A DNA stretch of 10,129 nt, from assembly GCA_033763435.1 (NCBI GenBank), contig JANRKN010000131.1, forward strand, positions 1 to 10,129. Direction: 5' to 3'. This document shows, piece after piece, positions 1 to 6,840 of this stretch; the first letter of the stretch is position 1, and every line of letters starts with the position of its first letter. Origin of the DNA: JANRKN01 sp033763435 (GTDB lineage: Bacteria > Planctomycetota > Phycisphaerae > Phycisphaerales > UBA1924). A program made the translations under genes and the position numbers. A model generated the notes under the pieces. It worked only from the letters and a program-made list of their open reading frames with translations. It did no database searches and was not told the origin of the DNA.

Positions 1-621
1 GCGGGACTCCTCGAACTCGCCCGCGTCCTCAAGGGCCTCCCCACGCGCCGGACCGTGCGCCTGGTCTTCTTCAACGTCGAAGAGCCCGGCATCATCGGCG
101 CGACGTCGTACTTCAACTCCATCCGCGCCAAGGTCCAGACCGAAACTCCCAGCGACCAGTTCCCCCTCGAGCCCGGCAAGGAACACCTCGTCGGCATGGT
201 CAGCCTCGAAATGCTCGGGTACTACTCCGAACGCCCCGGCTCGCAGAAGTCGCCCATCCGCAACGTCCCCGGCGTCATCGAACAGCCCGACCGCGGCACG
301 TTCATCGCCCTCACCACCACCCAGCGCGGCTCGCCCTTCGCACGCCGACTCGACGCCGAGATGCGCGCGGGCTCGCCCGAACTCGAAACCTTCGTCTTCG
401 ACCTGCTCCCCATCCCGATCCCCGACCTGCTGCGCTCGGACCACCGCCCCTTCATGCTCGCCGGCATCCCCGCGATCATGCTCACCGACACCGCCAACTT
501 CCGCAATCCTCACTATCACCAGCCCACCGACATGATCGAAACCATCGACCCGGTGAGGTTCACGCGCGTGGTGCGGGGCCTGGCCGCCGCGGCGTACGCG
601 ATCGCGGAACCGGCGAAGTAG
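1..621 (+). CDS. M28-family zinc aminopeptidase, C-terminal part (5' end outside window)
   Basis: The reading frame is open from base 1 to the TAG at 619-621, so the gene starts left of the window; about 206 codons are visible. Family hallmarks are clear. TVRLVFFNVEEPGIIG (about residues 18-33 of the visible part) contains the Glu-Glu pair, general base plus zinc ligand, of M28 peptidases. VSLEMLGYYSERPGSQ follows, with the Glu that usually provides another metal ligand. Near the end SDHRPFMLAGIPAIMLTDTA and FRNPHYHQPTD carry the typical SDH-PF...TDTA-FRNPHYH pattern, with the last His as zinc ligand. The part with the first His and the bridging Asp is missing because it lies upstream. Known role of the family: removal of N-terminal amino acids from peptides, usually by secreted or envelope-bound enzymes. 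Specificity cannot be read from the sequence. No close downstream partner follows on this strand; the next gene is convergent. Confidence 0.93.
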   Translation, partial: AGLLELARVLKGLPTRRTVRLVFFNVEEPGIIGATSYFNSIRAKVQTETPSDQFPLEPGKEHLVGMVSLEMLGYYSERPGSQKSPIRNVPGVIEQPDRGTFIALTTTQRGSPFARRLDAEMRAGSPELETFVFDLLPIPIPDLLRSDHRPFMLAGIPAIMLTDTANFRNPHYHQPTDMIETIDPVRFTRVVRGLAAAAYAIAEPAK

Positions 622-881
622 ATCACCCTCATCGCGGGCGAACGAGGCCCCCGAGGCCGACCCCAGCCGTCAGTTCACGCAGAAGGTGTCGAAGGGCGGG
701 TGGCCCGAGTGGGGTGCCCCGAGTCGAAGGATCGAGCCTTCGGGCGAGATCCTGAGCCTCGGGCAGATGGACGAGCAAGGCCCGACGCGCATCGCGCTAC
801 GGGCGGTGGCGGGTCGGGGCACCCAAGGCGTAGCTCCGAAGGAACACCGCCCGGTCAGAGAGCCGTCCTGCCCGAATGCCG
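622..881. repeat. Repeat-rich convergent intergenic region with interleaved inverted repeats
   Basis: This gap lies between two genes that converge on it. It holds several perfect inverted repeats: GGGTGCCCCGA at 712-722 with its complement at 814-824 (11 bp); CGGGCGGTG at 800-808 with 845-853 (9 bp); and AGGATC at 728-733 with GATCCT at 748-753 (6 bp, enclosing CCTTCGGGC). The first two pairs interleave, so in RNA they could form a pseudoknot or compete with each other. No T-tract follows any stem, so a standard intrinsic terminator is not shown, although transcription from both sides must end here. The short open frames in it have no recognisable protein features and I do not call them genes. 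It could be a dispersed genomic repeat; this cannot be told from one copy. Confidence 0.5.
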
Positions 882-2543
882 CTACTTCCGCGGCTGGGGG
901 ATGAGCTCGATCGGCACGCCGCGGACGAAGTCCGTCGTGCGCGAGTCGAGCTTGAAGTCGTAGAAGTCAGCGGGCTTGTCGTTGAGCAGGACCCACGCGG
1001 TGATCGCGGCGAACGCGACCGCGAGCGCCGCCGGGCCGACCAGCGCAAGCCCGCGCGAGAGCCTGGCCACGGGCGTCTGACCCGCCATCGGCACGCATCG
1101 CGCGGCCAGCAGCGCCATCAGCATCAGCAGGAACGGCTCGTTGTACCGCTGCCAGAGCTGGAAGCTCGCGCCCTGCGCCGTCGTGAACGCCGTGAGCGCC
1201 ACGACGAACACCACCGCCTCGCGCTGGGGCAGCGCCATCAGCCAGCAGACCAGCGCGACCGCGCCGACGCACGCCAGGCCCAGCATCACAGGCGAGACGT
1301 GCCCGACATACGGCGCATACTTCACGAGGTCCCACACGCCCGTCCAGCGCCCCTGCTCGCGCGAGAACGTCGTGTCGCACAGCACCACGACCATCACCGC
1401 GATCACCACCGCCAGCACCAGCATCAGCCGGTTGTTGCGCACCAGGTCCATGAAGCTCGGCAGCAGCGTCCCGGCAAAGAAGGGCGAGTAGAGCCCGATC
1501 AGCGCGAGCATGAACGCCGTCGTCGACGGATTCCCGCCGTGGTACAGGCCCTGGAAGACCGGCGGCGTCAGGCCGTCCCAGATGCGATAGAAGTACGCGA
1601 CCACCAGCACCGCGGGCAGCACGGCAAGCAGGCACCAGATCGAGCGCATCACGCGGGACTGAAAGTCCGCGACGAACAGCTCTCGCAGCCCCTGCGCCGA
1701 GACCATCCCGCGAAGCTTGGCGCGCCCGGGCAGGTTGGCAAACGCCATGCGCGCCGGGCCCAGCCAGCACGCGACCGCCAGCGGCGCCGCGACCCAGAGA
1801 TGGATCTGCCGGACGAACACCACGAGCGCGAGCGCGAGCCCCGCGCCGACGTACGTCCACGCGTCGACCTTGCGGCGCAGCGAGAAGAGCATCACCGCCA
1901 GCACGCCCAGCCAGCCCGCGTTGTCGGGCAGCATCCACACGCCCGAGAAGAAGACGTACATCGAGCACGCGACCGGCAGGCTGTACAGGATGCCCCGCAG
2001 CGGACCCGAGCGCAGCGATAATGACGCGCACAGCGTCCAGAGCAGCAGCACCGTGACCAGCGAGCCCACCAGCTGCAGCGCGACCGAATCGTCGCTCAGG
2101 AACCGCGCGACAAACGCCAGCAGCAGGTGATAGCCGGGCGTCGTCGCCGAGAGATAGTTCGACAGATCCACCGCGGGCCAGTCGGCGGCGAAGGTCCGGA
2201 TCACCGGCTCATGGAAGTTGATCGAGTCAAACGCGCCGCGGCCCGGGTTGAACTGACGGATGATCAGAGGCCACGCCGCGATCACGAACGGCAGCACCAC
2301 CGCGAACGGCGCGAGCACGACCCGCACCAGCCAAGCCTTGCTGAAGGGCGCGTGCTCGGGAACGGCGATGAGGTCCGCGGGGGCCACCGCCCGCTCGGAG
2401 CGCGCAAGCTCGGGCGAGATCAGGGCCGCGGGGCTGGAGGTCGTTCGCGCCATCGCTCCGTTCGTGCCGACTGCCGATCCACCCTTCCCGTCCTCGGCGG
2501 GCGTCGGTTCGTTCGCCCTGGGCATGCCGGGTGATTCAGCCAT
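882..2543 (-). CDS. Multi-spanning membrane glycosyltransferase, ALG10/DIE2-like (GT-C fold)
   Basis: A 553-residue integral membrane protein with about ten or more hydrophobic segments after a polar N-terminus of some 70 residues. The pattern resembles eukaryotic ALG10/DIE2 (GT59), which transfers glucose from dolichyl-phosphate-glucose. Landmarks are an acidic loop after the first membrane segment (D106, then FHEP at 110-113, comparable to the DEIFH motif), TPGYHL at 135-140 (TxPGLY in ALG10), MYVFFSGVWMLPDN at 195-208 (comparable to YFFNFLYYTE) and VFVRQIHLW at 242-250 (comparable to MFRQTNIIW). The order and spacing agree with the family, but the assignment is by eye. The likely donor is a polyprenyl-phosphate sugar, used on the outer face of the membrane. 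The start at 2543 is chosen because a purine-rich GAGGG lies about 10 bases upstream and a promoter-like CGGTACACTC sits 46 bases upstream; ATG at 2453 is an alternative. The open frame runs on upstream to 2759 but without protein-like character. It is divergent from the UbiA-type gene. Confidence 0.82.
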   Translation of the reverse strand: MAESPGMPRANEPTPAEDGKGGSAVGTNGAMARTTSSPAALISPELARSERAVAPADLIAVPEHAPFSKAWLVRVVLAPFAVVLPFVIAAWPLIIRQFNPGRGAFDSINFHEPVIRTFAADWPAVDLSNYLSATTPGYHLLLAFVARFLSDDSVALQLVGSLVTVLLLWTLCASLSLRSGPLRGILYSLPVACSMYVFFSGVWMLPDNAGWLGVLAVMLFSLRRKVDAWTYVGAGLALALVVFVRQIHLWVAAPLAVACWLGPARMAFANLPGRAKLRGMVSAQGLRELFVADFQSRVMRSIWCLLAVLPAVLVVAYFYRIWDGLTPPVFQGLYHGGNPSTTAFMLALIGLYSPFFAGTLLPSFMDLVRNNRLMLVLAVVIAVMVVVLCDTTFSREQGRWTGVWDLVKYAPYVGHVSPVMLGLACVGAVALVCWLMALPQREAVVFVVALTAFTTAQGASFQLWQRYNEPFLLMLMALLAARCVPMAGQTPVARLSRGLALVGPAALAVAFAAITAWVLLNDKPADFYDFKLDSRTTDFVRGVPIELIPQPRK

Positions 2544-2589
2544 CCGCCAACATCCCTCGCGCCCGGCCCGGCCAGCAAGCGAACCTTCC

Positions 2590-2600
2590 GAGTGTACCGA
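2590..2600 (-). promoter_or_regulatory. CGGTACACTC promoter-like motif, copy 1 (upstream of ALG10-like gene)
   Basis: On the minus strand this reads TCGGTACACTC, ending 46 bases before the chosen ATG at 2543. TACACT is a plausible -10 hexamer, differing from TATAAT at two positions. No good TTGACA lies 16-18 bases upstream, so it would depend on the extended motif or on an activator. The same 10-mer occurs at 2826-2835 and 9162-9171, in each case oriented towards a gene. Confidence 0.5.
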
Positions 2601-2825
2601 AGAACGCCCGCGACGCGCCCTCGGTTGCATTCCCCTGCTGAGGGGATCCCCCGACCACTTCCCCGCCGACGCCTGCGCGCAGCCCGCCCCAAGAAATTCT
2701 CGGTCCGTTCCGCCCGCGGCTGGACCGGCGGTCAGAACTTTGGCCCGAGAATCGGGCACGCAACGCCGCAGTCGGGCCCGCGGTTCGGCCGATGGCTTGA
2801 GTCGGAGGTTGAGCCGGGGCCCCCG

Positions 2826-2835
2826 CGGTACACTC
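2826..2835 (+). promoter_or_regulatory. CGGTACACTC promoter-like motif, copy 2 (upstream of UbiA-type gene)
   Basis: CGGTACACTC ends 19 bases before the ATG at 2855. If TACACT (2829-2834) is the -10 element, the transcript would have a leader of only about 13 bases. That fits the absence of an obvious Shine-Dalgarno sequence before this gene. TTGAGC at 2809-2814 is a possible -35 but at a short 14-base spacing. Confidence 0.5.
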
Positions 2836-2854
2836 GGGGTTCTCGGACCAGACG

Positions 2855-3865
2855 ATGAACGCGATCAGGGACGTCATCAAGGCCGCTCGGCCCAGGCAAT
2901 GGACCAAGGGGGCGTTCGTCCTCGTCGGGCCGCTGTATGGCATGGCCGCCGGCAAGAGCGCGGACTGGGACTCGGTCCTGCTCGCGCTGGTCGCCTTCTC
3001 GGCCGTCTCCAGCGCCGGGTACATCATCAACGACCTCCACGACCGCGAGGCCGACCGGCACCACCCGCGCAAGAGCAAACGCCCCATCGCCTCGGGCCGC
3101 GTCTCACCTCGCGCGGCATGGACCCTCGTCGCCCTCCTCTTTGCCGTCGGCCTGGGCTCGATCGCCGGCGTCATCTTCACCGGCTCGGGCTCCAGCGCGC
3201 AGTGGCTCGGCGCCTGCGTGATCGCCTACGGCATCAACGTCGTCCTCTACTCCATGCGCCTCAAGCGCGCCGTCATGGCCGACGTCATCTCGCTCGCGCT
3301 CGGCTTTGTGCTCCGCGTGCTCGGGGGCTGCGCCGCGGCCGCGATCGAACCCTCCACCTGGCTCCTCAACTCCGTCCTGTTCCTCTCGATGTTCCTCGCC
3401 TTTGCCAAGCGCTTCGGCGAGCGGCGCACGATGGAGCACGTCGCGCACGAAGCGGGCGACGACGCCGCGGCCAAGAGCCTCGCCGAAGCCGTCCGGCCCG
3501 TGCAGGGGGCGTACACCAACACGCTGCTGCGCATGGCGGTGGTCGTGACGGCCGTCGCGTGCCTGCTCACGTACGCGGGCTATGTGCAGTTCCAGGATCC
3601 GCGCTACACGGTGCTCTTCCACGGGCTGGCGGTCGTGAAGGCCGGCTCGGTGCAGGCCGCGGGGGCGTGGGGGTTCAATGTCCTCTGGCTCACGATGCTC
3701 CCCGCGACCTACGCGCTGCTGCGCTCGATCGTGCTCGTCGAGCAGGGGCGCTACGACGACCCGACCGAACTGGCCACGCGCGACTGGCCCACGCAGATCG
3801 CCGGCGCGGCGTTCGTGCTCTTCACGGGCCTGGCGCTCGCGCTCAGCAAGCTCGGCGCGCCGTGA
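2855..3865 (+). CDS. UbiA-family polyprenyl-phosphate phosphoribosyltransferase (DPPR synthase-like)
   Basis: A 336-residue membrane prenyltransferase of the usual length. It opens with ARPRQWTKGAFVLVGPLYG (11-29), the RPxQWxKN-type signature of decaprenyl-phosphate phosphoribosyltransferase. The first Asp-rich motif is NDLHDREADRHHPRKSKRPI (59-78), giving NDxxDxxxDxxHPxKxxRPIASG. The second polar region is LYSMRLKRAVMADVISLALG (131-150), followed by FVLRVLGG and FLAFAKRFGERR (181-191). The remainder is hydrophobic helices. Known reaction of the family: transfer of 5-phosphoribose from PRPP to polyprenyl phosphate, the first step to polyprenyl-phospho-ribose or -arabinose donors in mycobacteria. 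Here the lipid and the end product are unknown. The epimerase and phosphatase that would follow in the mycobacterial pathway are not in the window. The divergent ALG10-like transferase could use such a donor. No clear ribosome binding site precedes the ATG. Confidence 0.9.
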   Translation: MNAIRDVIKAARPRQWTKGAFVLVGPLYGMAAGKSADWDSVLLALVAFSAVSSAGYIINDLHDREADRHHPRKSKRPIASGRVSPRAAWTLVALLFAVGLGSIAGVIFTGSGSSAQWLGACVIAYGINVVLYSMRLKRAVMADVISLALGFVLRVLGGCAAAAIEPSTWLLNSVLFLSMFLAFAKRFGERRTMEHVAHEAGDDAAAKSLAEAVRPVQGAYTNTLLRMAVVVTAVACLLTYAGYVQFQDPRYTVLFHGLAVVKAGSVQAAGAWGFNVLWLTMLPATYALLRSIVLVEQGRYDDPTELATRDWPTQIAGAAFVLFTGLALALSKLGAP

Positions 3866-3979
3866 TGCCCCAGACCGCGCGGGCGCGGCGCACTCTGTAA
3901 AGATTCGCTCATCCCCTGAACAGCCCCGTTGCGGGCCGGGGGCAAACCTGCGACACTCTCCGCCGAGAAGGAGAGCCGC
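3866..3979 (+). promoter_or_regulatory. Intergenic region with GC hairpins before the PEP-CTERM gene
   Basis: CCGCGC (3875-3880) and GCGCGG (3883-3888) form a short tight inverted repeat ten bases after the UbiA-type stop codon, without a T-tract. GCCCC (3923-3927) and GGGGC (3939-3943) form a second one. A strong Shine-Dalgarno sequence, AAGGAG, lies at 3968-3973, six bases before ATG 3980, and decides that start over the in-frame upstream ATG at 3929. TGTAAAGAT near 3896-3904 is a weak -10 candidate. Confidence 0.45.
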
Positions 3980-5389
3980 ATGGGACATCCGCACCGAACG
4001 ATCGCCCTCACGTTGGTCACGCTCGCGGGCTTGGCGCTGCCGGCGCTCGCGCGCGGGCCCGAGGACGGGAAGCAGACCGGGATCATCACGCGCGAGAAGA
4101 TCGACAACTCCCTCCAGCGTCGGCTGTTCTCGCACACGAAGATGATGAAGCTGATGTCGGACAACCTCGCCGACGCCAAGCAGGTCAACATCTTCGGGCT
4201 CTGGTGCGCCTCGGGCGGAATCATCAAGGCCGCGGAGGCCAGCGCACCGAGCTTCAAGTACGCCATCGGCGCGGCCGCCGCGTTCGACGACTGCACCCAG
4301 TCTGTCGTCTCCAACAAGCAGTCGCCCGACAACGGACGGCTCAAGTCGGGCAACAACGAATACCTCGGCAGCTTCACGGCCTTCAGCGCCCTTGCGGTCT
4401 CGGTCAACTGGGACAACTCAAAGACCTTCAACGGCCTGTTCACCAACGTCAGCTTCGCCTACGACACCGACCCCAAGCTCAAGAACGTCTCCAACGCCGG
4501 CAAGCACCCCAAGAAGATCAGCGAAGGCGCCGACGGCAACGCGGCGCTCAACGGCGGGGCCGACGGGAACCACCTCGTCCAGTTCTTCGGCGACACCGAC
4601 GAGCGCACCGACGAGTTCGCTTCCACCTCCCTCTACGACGCGCTCACCGGCGCCACGCGGCTCAACCCCAAGACCAAGAAGTACTACTTCGACAGCAAAG
4701 ACGCCGGCGGAAAGTTCAACGGCGCAGGCTCCAAGGCCAACTTCACCGCCGCCATGACCAGCCTGAAAACCGAACTGGCCAAAAACGCCGGCAAGGAAAC
4801 CGTCAACCTCTTCCTCGGCGGGCACGGCTTCTATCAGACCGTCAGCAAAGACCTTGAGGCCAACGCCGGCCCCCTCACGCCCCGCGGCGGAAAGCTCCTG
4901 GGCCCCGGCCGAACCACCCTCGACGTCCAGATGGGCAGCGTCGAGTGGTCGTTCCTCACCGCCCCCGTCGTCCCGACCGAGGAGGACCTCCGCAACATCC
5001 GCTACTTGCCGCCCGAGGTCTTCATCACCATGTCCGAGGGCGCGATCGTCGACCCGATCGGCGTCTGGATCAACGACCTGTTCCTGGGCGACTTCACCGC
5101 CGAGGTCGGCTCCCGAGGCGGCGAGCTCCGCATCTCGCTCAGTGACGCGCAGATCGCTCAGCTCGTCGGCCTCTACGGCGGCGCCGCCACGCTGGACCTC
5201 TCCTTCGAGCTCCGAGGCTCAAGCTGGCTGCGCATGGGCAGCGACGGCGATCTGCTGAGCGATGACCTCTACGACGTGGGCTATTCGGGCGCGGGCCTCT
5301 CGTTCTACAACAGCGAAGTCCCCGCCCCGGGCGCGCTCGCTCTGCTCGGGCTCGCGGGGCTGAGCGCAGCTCGCAGGCGCCGGCGCTGA
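3980..5389 (+). CDS. Secreted PEP-CTERM-tailed protein with caspase-like Cys and His motifs in reversed order
   Basis: A 469-residue exported protein. Residues 1-26 form a signal peptide ending ALARG. The tail from 446 (EVPAPGALALLGLAGL, then five Arg) is a PEP-CTERM-type sorting signal in the PAPG variant seen in planctomycetes, so exosortase-type processing is likely. Within the mature part, a hydrophobic strand ends in VNIFGLWCASGG (69-80, Cys76), and KYAIGAAAAFDDC follows (93-105). Much later LVQFFGDTDERTDE (199-212) leads through a helix to VNLFLGGHGFYQT (275-287, His282). Both look like the strand-loop ends that carry the catalytic Cys (xxCxSG) and His (GHG) of clan CD peptidases (caspase, legumain, gingipain), but there the His comes first. 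Residues about 320-445 look like a beta-rich domain (GVWINDLFLGDF, LDLSFELRGSSW). Export, tail and start are well supported; peptidase activity is an inference. It could equally be a non-catalytic surface protein. Confidence 0.78.
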   Translation: MGHPHRTIALTLVTLAGLALPALARGPEDGKQTGIITREKIDNSLQRRLFSHTKMMKLMSDNLADAKQVNIFGLWCASGGIIKAAEASAPSFKYAIGAAAAFDDCTQSVVSNKQSPDNGRLKSGNNEYLGSFTAFSALAVSVNWDNSKTFNGLFTNVSFAYDTDPKLKNVSNAGKHPKKISEGADGNAALNGGADGNHLVQFFGDTDERTDEFASTSLYDALTGATRLNPKTKKYYFDSKDAGGKFNGAGSKANFTAAMTSLKTELAKNAGKETVNLFLGGHGFYQTVSKDLEANAGPLTPRGGKLLGPGRTTLDVQMGSVEWSFLTAPVVPTEEDLRNIRYLPPEVFITMSEGAIVDPIGVWINDLFLGDFTAEVGSRGGELRISLSDAQIAQLVGLYGGAATLDLSFELRGSSWLRMGSDGDLLSDDLYDVGYSGAGLSFYNSEVPAPGALALLGLAGLSAARRRRR

Positions 5390-5478
5390 GCGGTCGTGGC
5401 GAAGCGCCTGTGTGAATGTCGTGTTCGGGCCCCCGGGGCGCGCTGGACATCGCGCGCGCTTCATGGTCCAATACGCTC

Positions 5479-6513
5479 ATGAACCACGCCCACACGCCGA
5501 CCCCTGACCTCTCCCGGCGTTCGATCCTCGGGGGCGCCGCGGCGCTCGCGGGCGCGTCGCTCCTGCCCACGTCTGTTCGGGCCCATGTTCACGCGCAGCC
5601 CGCGCCGGCCTCGCCGTCCGCATCCGCCGCGCGGCTGCATCGGCTCGCGCACCTGACCGACACGCACGTCAACGGCGAGCGCGAGGCCGTCAAGGGCGTC
5701 GCGCAGGCCCTCGCCCACGCCCAGAGCCTCGCCGAGAAGCCCGAGATGATCTTGACGGGCGGCGACCTCATCATGGACAGCATGGCGCGCGACGAGGCCG
5801 GCGTGCGCGCGCAGTGGGACCTCTTCACCCGCGTCCTCAAGGACCATTGCTCGCTGCCCGTGCGCCACTGCCTGGGCAACCACGACGTCTGGGGCTGGGA
5901 CAAGGCCAAGAGCAAGAGCACGGGCGATGAGCCGCGCTGGGGCAAGCGGTGGGCGGTCGAAGAGCTCGGGCTGACGGGCGCCTACCACGCCTTTGACCTC
6001 CACACGCCCTCGACCTCGGGTCCGCGCTCCGTGCCCGGCCCGTGGCGCGTGATCGTGCTGGACAGCACCTTCCCCAGCGGCAGCTCGTACATCGCGCGCC
6101 TCGACGACGAGCAGCACGCCTGGCTCGAGAGTGAGCTCGCCAGCCTCGCGCCCGATCGGCACGCGCTGATCGTCTCGCACATCCCGATCGTGACCGCGAC
6201 CGCCCTGTTTGAGAAGCGCGAGCCGATCAACACCGGCCGAGCCATCCCCGACAGCTGGATGCACGTTGACGCCCAGCGCCTGCGGACGCTGTTCCTCAAG
6301 CACCCGCAGGTCCGCGCGTGCGTCAGCGGGCACATGCACCTGGTCGATCGCGTCGATCTCGACGGCGTGCGTTACTTCTGCAACGGCGCCGTCAGCGGCA
6401 ATTGGTGGAAAGGCCGACACCAAACCTGCGACGAGGGTTACGCCACGCTCGATCTCTTTGCCGACGGCACGGTCGAACGCACGTACCACACCTTCGGCTG
6501 GCAGGCCCGCTGA
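5479..6513 (+). CDS. Tat-exported calcineurin-like metallophosphoesterase
   Basis: A 344-residue protein. The N-terminus has a twin-arginine signal (SRRSILGG at 12-19, then an Ala-rich hydrophobic stretch to about residue 36), which implies export of the folded, metal-loaded enzyme. All dimetal-centre motifs of the calcineurin-like superfamily are present in order: DTH at 61-63, GGD at 94-96, GNHD at 133-136, SHIP with His234, and GHMH at 284-287. The core is therefore expected to be active on a phosphomono- or phosphodiester. The closest general type is the Icc/CpdA group, but the substrate cannot be read. The end, GNWWKGRHQTCDEGYATLDL (307-326), fits exported members that act on surface or extracellular phosphoesters. 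ATG 5479 is chosen because it places the Tat motif near the N-terminus; the frame is open back to 5416. It begins 89 bases after the PEP-CTERM gene on the same strand, so co-transcription is possible. Confidence 0.92.
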   Translation: MNHAHTPTPDLSRRSILGGAAALAGASLLPTSVRAHVHAQPAPASPSASAARLHRLAHLTDTHVNGEREAVKGVAQALAHAQSLAEKPEMILTGGDLIMDSMARDEAGVRAQWDLFTRVLKDHCSLPVRHCLGNHDVWGWDKAKSKSTGDEPRWGKRWAVEELGLTGAYHAFDLHTPSTSGPRSVPGPWRVIVLDSTFPSGSSYIARLDDEQHAWLESELASLAPDRHALIVSHIPIVTATALFEKREPINTGRAIPDSWMHVDAQRLRTLFLKHPQVRACVSGHMHLVDRVDLDGVRYFCNGAVSGNWWKGRHQTCDEGYATLDLFADGTVERTYHTFGWQAR

Positions 6514-6840
6514 GCCGCCCGGCTCGGAGACGACCCCCGAATCAGGGTGCGAGGGGCGAAGATCCAAGGATTTCTGTATCCCGCCGAAGTGGTCGCCAAT
6601 TCTGTGGCGTCTATCGCATTGATGACACAGATCTGAGCCCGTTTGGGCCTCGTTCAGGGATTGGACGCACACCCGTACGACAACGGTCTGTCAGCGGAAC
6701 TTTTTTATCAGAGATCTGCCACGGACGGCGACCGACTCCGGCTATATACATTCTTGCACGGGGATCGGCCCGACCGATCCCCGGGAGCTTGTGTCGGTTC
6801 GAAAGAAGGCTCGGCCGGCGCACTCGTGCGGATGGGATGC
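6514..6840 (+). promoter_or_regulatory. Regulatory region before the LuxR-type gene
   Basis: The 327 bases between the phosphoesterase and the regulator have lower GC than their surroundings. They hold TCTGTG (6601-6606) with its complement at 6626-6631, a T-run at 6703-6708 without an obvious preceding stem, and the AT-rich TATATACATT at 6743-6752, the best -10 candidate here. No good -35 sequence stands 17 bases upstream of it. The frame is open back to a TTG at 6643, but this stretch shows no protein-like character and the ATG at 6841 is preferred. Confidence 0.45.
6759..6783 (+). promoter_or_regulatory. Perfect 10-bp inverted repeat, possible operator or 5' hairpin
   Basis: CGGGGATCGG at 6759-6768 is perfectly complementary to CCGATCCCCG at 6774-6783, with a five-base loop (CCCGA). 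It starts about seven bases after the TATATACATT -10 candidate and ends 57 bases before ATG 6841. It could be an operator for the downstream LuxR-type protein or a hairpin at the 5' end of its mRNA. No T-tract follows, so it is not a simple terminator. Confidence 0.5.

Larger units (their letters stand above)
2544..2854. promoter_or_regulatory. Divergent intergenic region with promoters for both flanking genes
   Basis: This 311-base region separates the divergent ALG10-like and UbiA-type genes. It contains two copies of CGGTACACTC, one on each strand, each pointing at its own gene (2590-2600 on minus, 2826-2835 on plus). A perfect 10-bp palindrome, GGGGATCCCC, lies at 2642-2651 between them. 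Open frames crossing the region have no recognisable domain and are most likely high-GC artefacts. Confidence 0.55.

Noticed and set aside
876..2021. Long plus-strand open frame (381 residues) opposite the membrane protein gene
   Set aside because: Its product is a low-complexity Arg/His/Gln-rich sequence, typical of the antisense of a GC-rich hydrophobic gene, and has no domain; the minus-strand frame is a well-formed membrane protein.
2260..3900. 546-residue plus-strand open frame spanning the divergent region and the UbiA-type gene
   Set aside because: It is an Arg/Ala/Pro-rich frame in another phase over the UbiA-type gene, which has intact family motifs.
5461..6672. 403-residue minus-strand open frame opposite the metallophosphoesterase
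   Set aside because: It is the antisense of a gene with complete catalytic motifs and shows only Val/Ala/Arg-rich sequence without recognisable domains.
6703..6708. T-run as the end of an intrinsic terminator for the metallophosphoesterase
   Set aside because: No convincing GC-rich stem stands directly before it, and it lies about 190 bases after the stop codon.
6643..6840. N-terminal extension of the LuxR-type protein from TTG 6643
   Set aside because: The extension is not protein-like, and contains the TATATACATT element and the 10-bp palindrome, which fit a regulatory region better.
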